From NCBI RefSeq assembly GCF_039545035.1, contig NZ_BAABRO010000005.1, positions 434,001 through 498,000 on the forward strand: 64,000 bases of DNA, read 5' to 3'. The number at the start of each line of letters is the position of its first letter. The first letter of the stretch is position 1. Under the pieces are notes generated by a model that worked only from the letters and a program-made list of their open reading frames with translations, was not told the origin of the DNA and ran no database searches. Below are positions 61,025-64,000 of the stretch, in pieces. The translations under genes were made by a program, and so were the position numbers. Source of the stretch: Novipirellula caenicola. Lineage in GTDB: Bacteria > Planctomycetota > Planctomycetia > Pirellulales > Pirellulaceae.

Positions 61025-64000
61025 TCAAAAACCGCCTTCGATTTGAAACTTCGCCGGCGACTGCGGCGCCGCAATCGGTTCGACTTTTAATCCCATGTCG
61101 CCGCGTTTCGTTCGGTCGATTCCAATCGTTACCGCTCGCCGTCCCTTGGCCAGTGTGAGGGTCTTGGTTGGATCGAGGATCTCCTCTCCGTCGACCCAAA
61201 GTTTGAGTCCCACAGAATCGTTGATTTTGAATTGCACCCCACCAGGGACCAATACATTCAAATAGCCTCGAGCGAGCACGTGATCTCCACTTGGCAAATC
61301 GTTGGCCGGCAATTCACCGCGGACTTTGCTGTACGCTGTGACCCAAGAGGTGTCTGAGGCCGGCGGTTCATCAAAGTTGGAAGTGGCGGTTAGATGCCAC
61401 TTTCGAATCACGGGACTTTCATCATTGGCGAAGGGGCCGGGTCGACCCAAGGCAGCGACAAACTTTGCGAGATCAAGAAACTCTTGACGACTGCCGAGTT
61501 GATCGACGAGTCCCGCGGGCATGGCCGAGTTCATCGCCTTCTCGGCAATGATTTCATCCGCAGCAAGACGGATTTCTTTTCCACCTTGTGCCGCGTCTCG
61601 CACAACGACTTCGTCATCACTTTGGAACGTCACGATGCCGGTCTGAGTCGTTCCATCGTCCAACACGAACATGCGGTTTTCGTAGTGTTCGGCAATCGCT
61701 TTGTTGGGTCGCAGAATTGATTCGACGATATAGTCGGTCTTGGCCGCTGCACCCACCGCTACCAAATTCGGACCGATGACGGGGCCGACGGGACCAATGC
61801 CGTGACAACTCGTGCACGACAGCGATTTGCGTCGATAGATGTCTTCACCTCGAACCGCATCGCCATCCGTTTCCACATCATGGGTCAGTTGCGATAGGTC
61901 TTCGGCCAACAATTGCAAGTTGAGCGACTCGGAATCTTGCGAGGGGCGAAATTGTTTTGCCAAGTTCTCAGGTAGCGACCCCGTCGACCGATGAAACTGA
62001 TCAATACGAGCGGCCACCGCCGGGTGAACCTCGACACCTTTCATCGCATCAGAGAGAACGCTGGCTCCGTTTCGATTCTTCAGGATTGCCTGAACCAGCG
62101 GAACAGGATCCGCTTCGCCTGGGGCTTGGCTGAATAACGCCGCAGCCAACTTCGTCCCCTGCTGAATGTCGGTGGCGACGATGCCAACCAGTGCGCAGTA
62201 GCGAGTCTCTGGATCACGATGTTCTGCGAGCTTCGTAAGGATTTGCAGTTCTTTGTCGCCACCTAGCTTTGCCGACGCGACCGCAGCAGACCGACGTACG
62301 GCAGCGGGACGACTTTCGTCTTGGACAACATCCAACAGTGGCTCGGTGACCTTGTTGGCTTTCCAAGCCGCAAGATTCTCTGCGGCAAGCGAGGCAACGG
62401 TCGCATTGTTATCGTCAAGCAATCGCGTTAACGAACGCAAACGCCGACGAAGCACACCCGAGGAACGCGAATTTGCCATCGACTTGAGCGATTCAAGCAG
62501 CGCGATTTGTGCATCATCCGATCGTGAATCCTTTCCGCTGGTCAACGAGGCGACGATTCGCAAAAGATCATCGGGGGTGCCCATTGCGATAACCTGGTCG
62601 CGAAATTCGCTGATCTCTTTCTCGCTGGGGTCTTGCTGTTTGAGAAAGTGATCAATCCGTTCAGCAAAACCAATTCCCGCAGCTCGTTCCGCAGCCGCCT
62701 TGTGGGATGCTTTGGCAAAACGAAGCGTTCCTGCCTCCATCGCTGGACGCCAATACGGTTCGAGCGCCTTCGTCGTTTGGGGCAATGCCAAGTCGAGGAA
62801 AGGGTCGCCGGGATGATCGACCACATTCAGCGCCGCCGCAAACGCCTCGGCTTGAGGAATGAATCCCGCCGACAGAACCGCCTCCATTCGTGTTCGTGGG
62901 AAGGGATCGGCAGCCGCTTTGGCAATCATCGCAATCGGATCCGACAGCGCATCGTGCCAGTAGCGAATCACCCGCGCCCCTGCGGAACGCGCGTGACCGT
63001 CTGACGCAGCGAGTACCTTGGTTAGAATCTTCTCGCTCGGACGTTCAACATTTTGACACGCCCACATCGCTTCCACGAGATGAAGTTCATAGTCGGGTGA
63101 CTCGGTGTCGAGTTGGTCCACCCACGTTTGCAGTACCGCGAGGACCTCGTCGGGATCCCGTTCGCTAATTTCTTTTTTCGCTTGATGGCGTATCCATGTT
63201 TCGGGACTCTTTAAATGATCGACGAGTTGCTCAGTGGTGGTTCCATCGAACTTGGGTTTCTTGACGAGCGGTCGATCCTTGTGCGTGATCCGCCAGATGC
63301 GACCGTGTTCATGATCGCGACGCGGATCGCGAAAATCATGGCTGGCATGATTAATGATCGAGTTGTACCAATCGGCGACATAGATCGCTCCGTCGGGGCC
63401 GATCTTGACATCGACGGGCCGAAAATTTGGGTGCTTACAGGTCATCAGTGGCGGCAGAACGTTGGCGCTAAAACCGGCACCGTCCTCCGAGAATTCGTAG
63501 CGGATAATGGTTCGACTTTTAAAGCGGCCACTAAGCAGATTGCCACGGATGTCATCGCCCACGTGCGAACCTGTCGCGAGGTCGCCGCCACATTGCTTTT
63601 CGGTGCTGATCAACGTAGGAACACGAATGCTCTGCGCCCCGTTTCCGGTCACGGGGGACAGGTACATGATCCGCGGATTGTTGACCATGAACGATTGCCC
63701 CCATTGGTCGAACACGTGGCCCCAAGGATTACCACCGGTGCCGGTGCAGAACATTCTCAGTTCTTGCGTCCGAGGGTTGTACTGATAGACGCCACCGTTG
63801 AAATTCCGCACGACCCCGTGCTGCGTTTCCACCTGCGAATGCAAAAAGATACCTTCTTGGAAATAGATCCATCCGCCGGGACCGCGTCGCCACGCACTGA
63901 CCGAGTGATGGCTGTCTTCGATCCCAAACCCAGTCAGCGCCAATTCCTTGACATCCGCCACGTCATCTCCGTCGGTATCTTTGAAGAAGAAGACGTCGGG
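61025..64000 (-). CDS. PVC-type membrane-bound dehydrogenase with HEAT-like and heme domains (5' end outside window)
   Basis: The frame is open to the window edge (its first visible residues are FFFKDTDGDD), so the N-terminus is missing. Visible domains, from about 992 residues: a soluble glucose-dehydrogenase-like propeller (GGVYQYNPRTQELRMF, NPWGHVFDQWGQS, DVKIGPDGAIYVADWYNSII, HGRIWRITHKDRP), then HEAT-like helices (~240-640; DHLKSPETWIRHQAKKEISE). A cytochrome c domain has CTSCH (bases 61802-61816) in the form LSCTSCHGIGPVGPVIGPNL, followed by SILRPNKAIAEHY. The C-terminal ~130 residues form a PA14-like beta region (FKINDSVGLKLWVDGEEIL). Likely envelope oxidase/dehydrogenase; substrate unknown. 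Confidence 0.9.
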   Translation of the reverse strand, partial: PDVFFFKDTDGDDVADVKELALTGFGIEDSHHSVSAWRRGPGGWIYFQEGIFLHSQVETQHGVVRNFNGGVYQYNPRTQELRMFCTGTGGNPWGHVFDQWGQSFMVNNPRIMYLSPVTGNGAQSIRVPTLISTEKQCGGDLATGSHVGDDIRGNLLSGRFKSRTIIRYEFSEDGAGFSANVLPPLMTCKHPNFRPVDVKIGPDGAIYVADWYNSIINHASHDFRDPRRDHEHGRIWRITHKDRPLVKKPKFDGTTTEQLVDHLKSPETWIRHQAKKEISERDPDEVLAVLQTWVDQLDTESPDYELHLVEAMWACQNVERPSEKILTKVLAASDGHARSAGARVIRYWHDALSDPIAMIAKAAADPFPRTRMEAVLSAGFIPQAEAFAAALNVVDHPGDPFLDLALPQTTKALEPYWRPAMEAGTLRFAKASHKAAAERAAGIGFAERIDHFLKQQDPSEKEISEFRDQVIAMGTPDDLLRIVASLTSGKDSRSDDAQIALLESLKSMANSRSSGVLRRRLRSLTRLLDDNNATVASLAAENLAAWKANKVTEPLLDVVQDESRPAAVRRSAAVASAKLGGDKELQILTKLAEHRDPETRYCALVGIVATDIQQGTKLAAALFSQAPGEADPVPLVQAILKNRNGASVLSDAMKGVEVHPAVAARIDQFHRSTGSLPENLAKQFRPSQDSESLNLQLLAEDLSQLTHDVETDGDAVRGEDIYRRKSLSCTSCHGIGPVGPVIGPNLVAVGAAAKTDYIVESILRPNKAIAEHYENRMFVLDDGTTQTGIVTFQSDDEVVVRDAAQGGKEIRLAADEIIAEKAMNSAMPAGLVDQLGSRQEFLDLAKFVAALGRPGPFANDESPVIRKWHLTATSNFDEPPASDTSWVTAYSKVRGELPANDLPSGDHVLARGYLNVLVPGGVQFKINDSVGLKLWVDGEEILDPTKTLTLAKGRRAVTIGIDRTKRGDMGLKVEPIAAPQSPAKFQIEGGF

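Noticed and set aside
1-64000. tRNA, rRNA, CRISPR or prophage
   Set aside because: Reading both strands gave no cloverleaf-like tRNA, no regularly spaced repeats and no phage genes; a covariance-model search would settle the tRNA and ncRNA question.

Overview
This window is chromosomal DNA from a planctomycete of the Rhodopirellula/Pirellulaceae type. The call rests on the gene families present: two DUF1559 pseudopilin-like proteins (prepilin N-terminus plus a C-terminal H-x9-DG motif), an SHD1-WD40 protein, a PSCyt1/DUF1592-DUF1552 pair, a PVC-type membrane-bound dehydrogenase with a C-terminal heme domain, and a very high density of exported sulfatases. I saw no rRNA, tRNA, CRISPR array or intact transposase.

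Left part (1-29070). A LacI-type regulator is cut by the window edge. A compatible-solute module follows: a HAD phosphatase, glucosyl-3-phosphoglycerate synthase and a GH13_18 phosphorylase. Together these could make and recycle glucosylglycerate. A two-gene cassette of unknown function follows (5616-7123, minus strand, GTGA overlap). Next come a DUF1559/lipoprotein pair, AMP nucleosidase, a decayed NYN-LOTUS gene, a dipeptidyl peptidase IV-like S9 peptidase, an SHD1-WD40/HtrA-like protease operon (ATGA overlap), an S12 beta-lactamase-fold hydrolase, and a three-gene operon (alpha/beta hydrolase, large membrane protein, seven-heme cytochrome c). A second DUF1559/lipoprotein pair, one plus-strand sulfatase, an Hsp20 remnant and a small coiled-coil protein close this part.

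Sulfated-glycan region (26559-56554, nearly all minus strand). It has eight free-standing sulfatases and a ninth fused to a GH29 alpha-L-fucosidase in a 1233-residue protein. It also has two GH95 alpha-L-fucosidase-type enzymes, a GH117/GH43-like beta-propeller hydrolase, an alginate-lyase-family protein, an SGNH esterase, a sialate O-acetylesterase-type esterase and a BD-FAE-type alpha/beta hydrolase. Nearly all start with export signals. The natural reading is an exported or periplasmic pathway that strips sulfate, acetyl and fucosyl groups from a branched sulfated fucan or fucoidan-like algal polysaccharide. No transporter, dedicated regulator or formylglycine-generating enzyme lies inside the cluster, so these must be elsewhere.

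Right edge (56860-64000). A DUF1592/PSCyt1 protein, a DUF1552 Tat-exported protein and a truncated PVC dehydrogenase/heme protein, all minus strand, form a planctomycete redox or surface module. Palindromic repeat elements sit in the larger gaps at 11277-11391, 28040-28251, 39657-39771 and 60725-60843.
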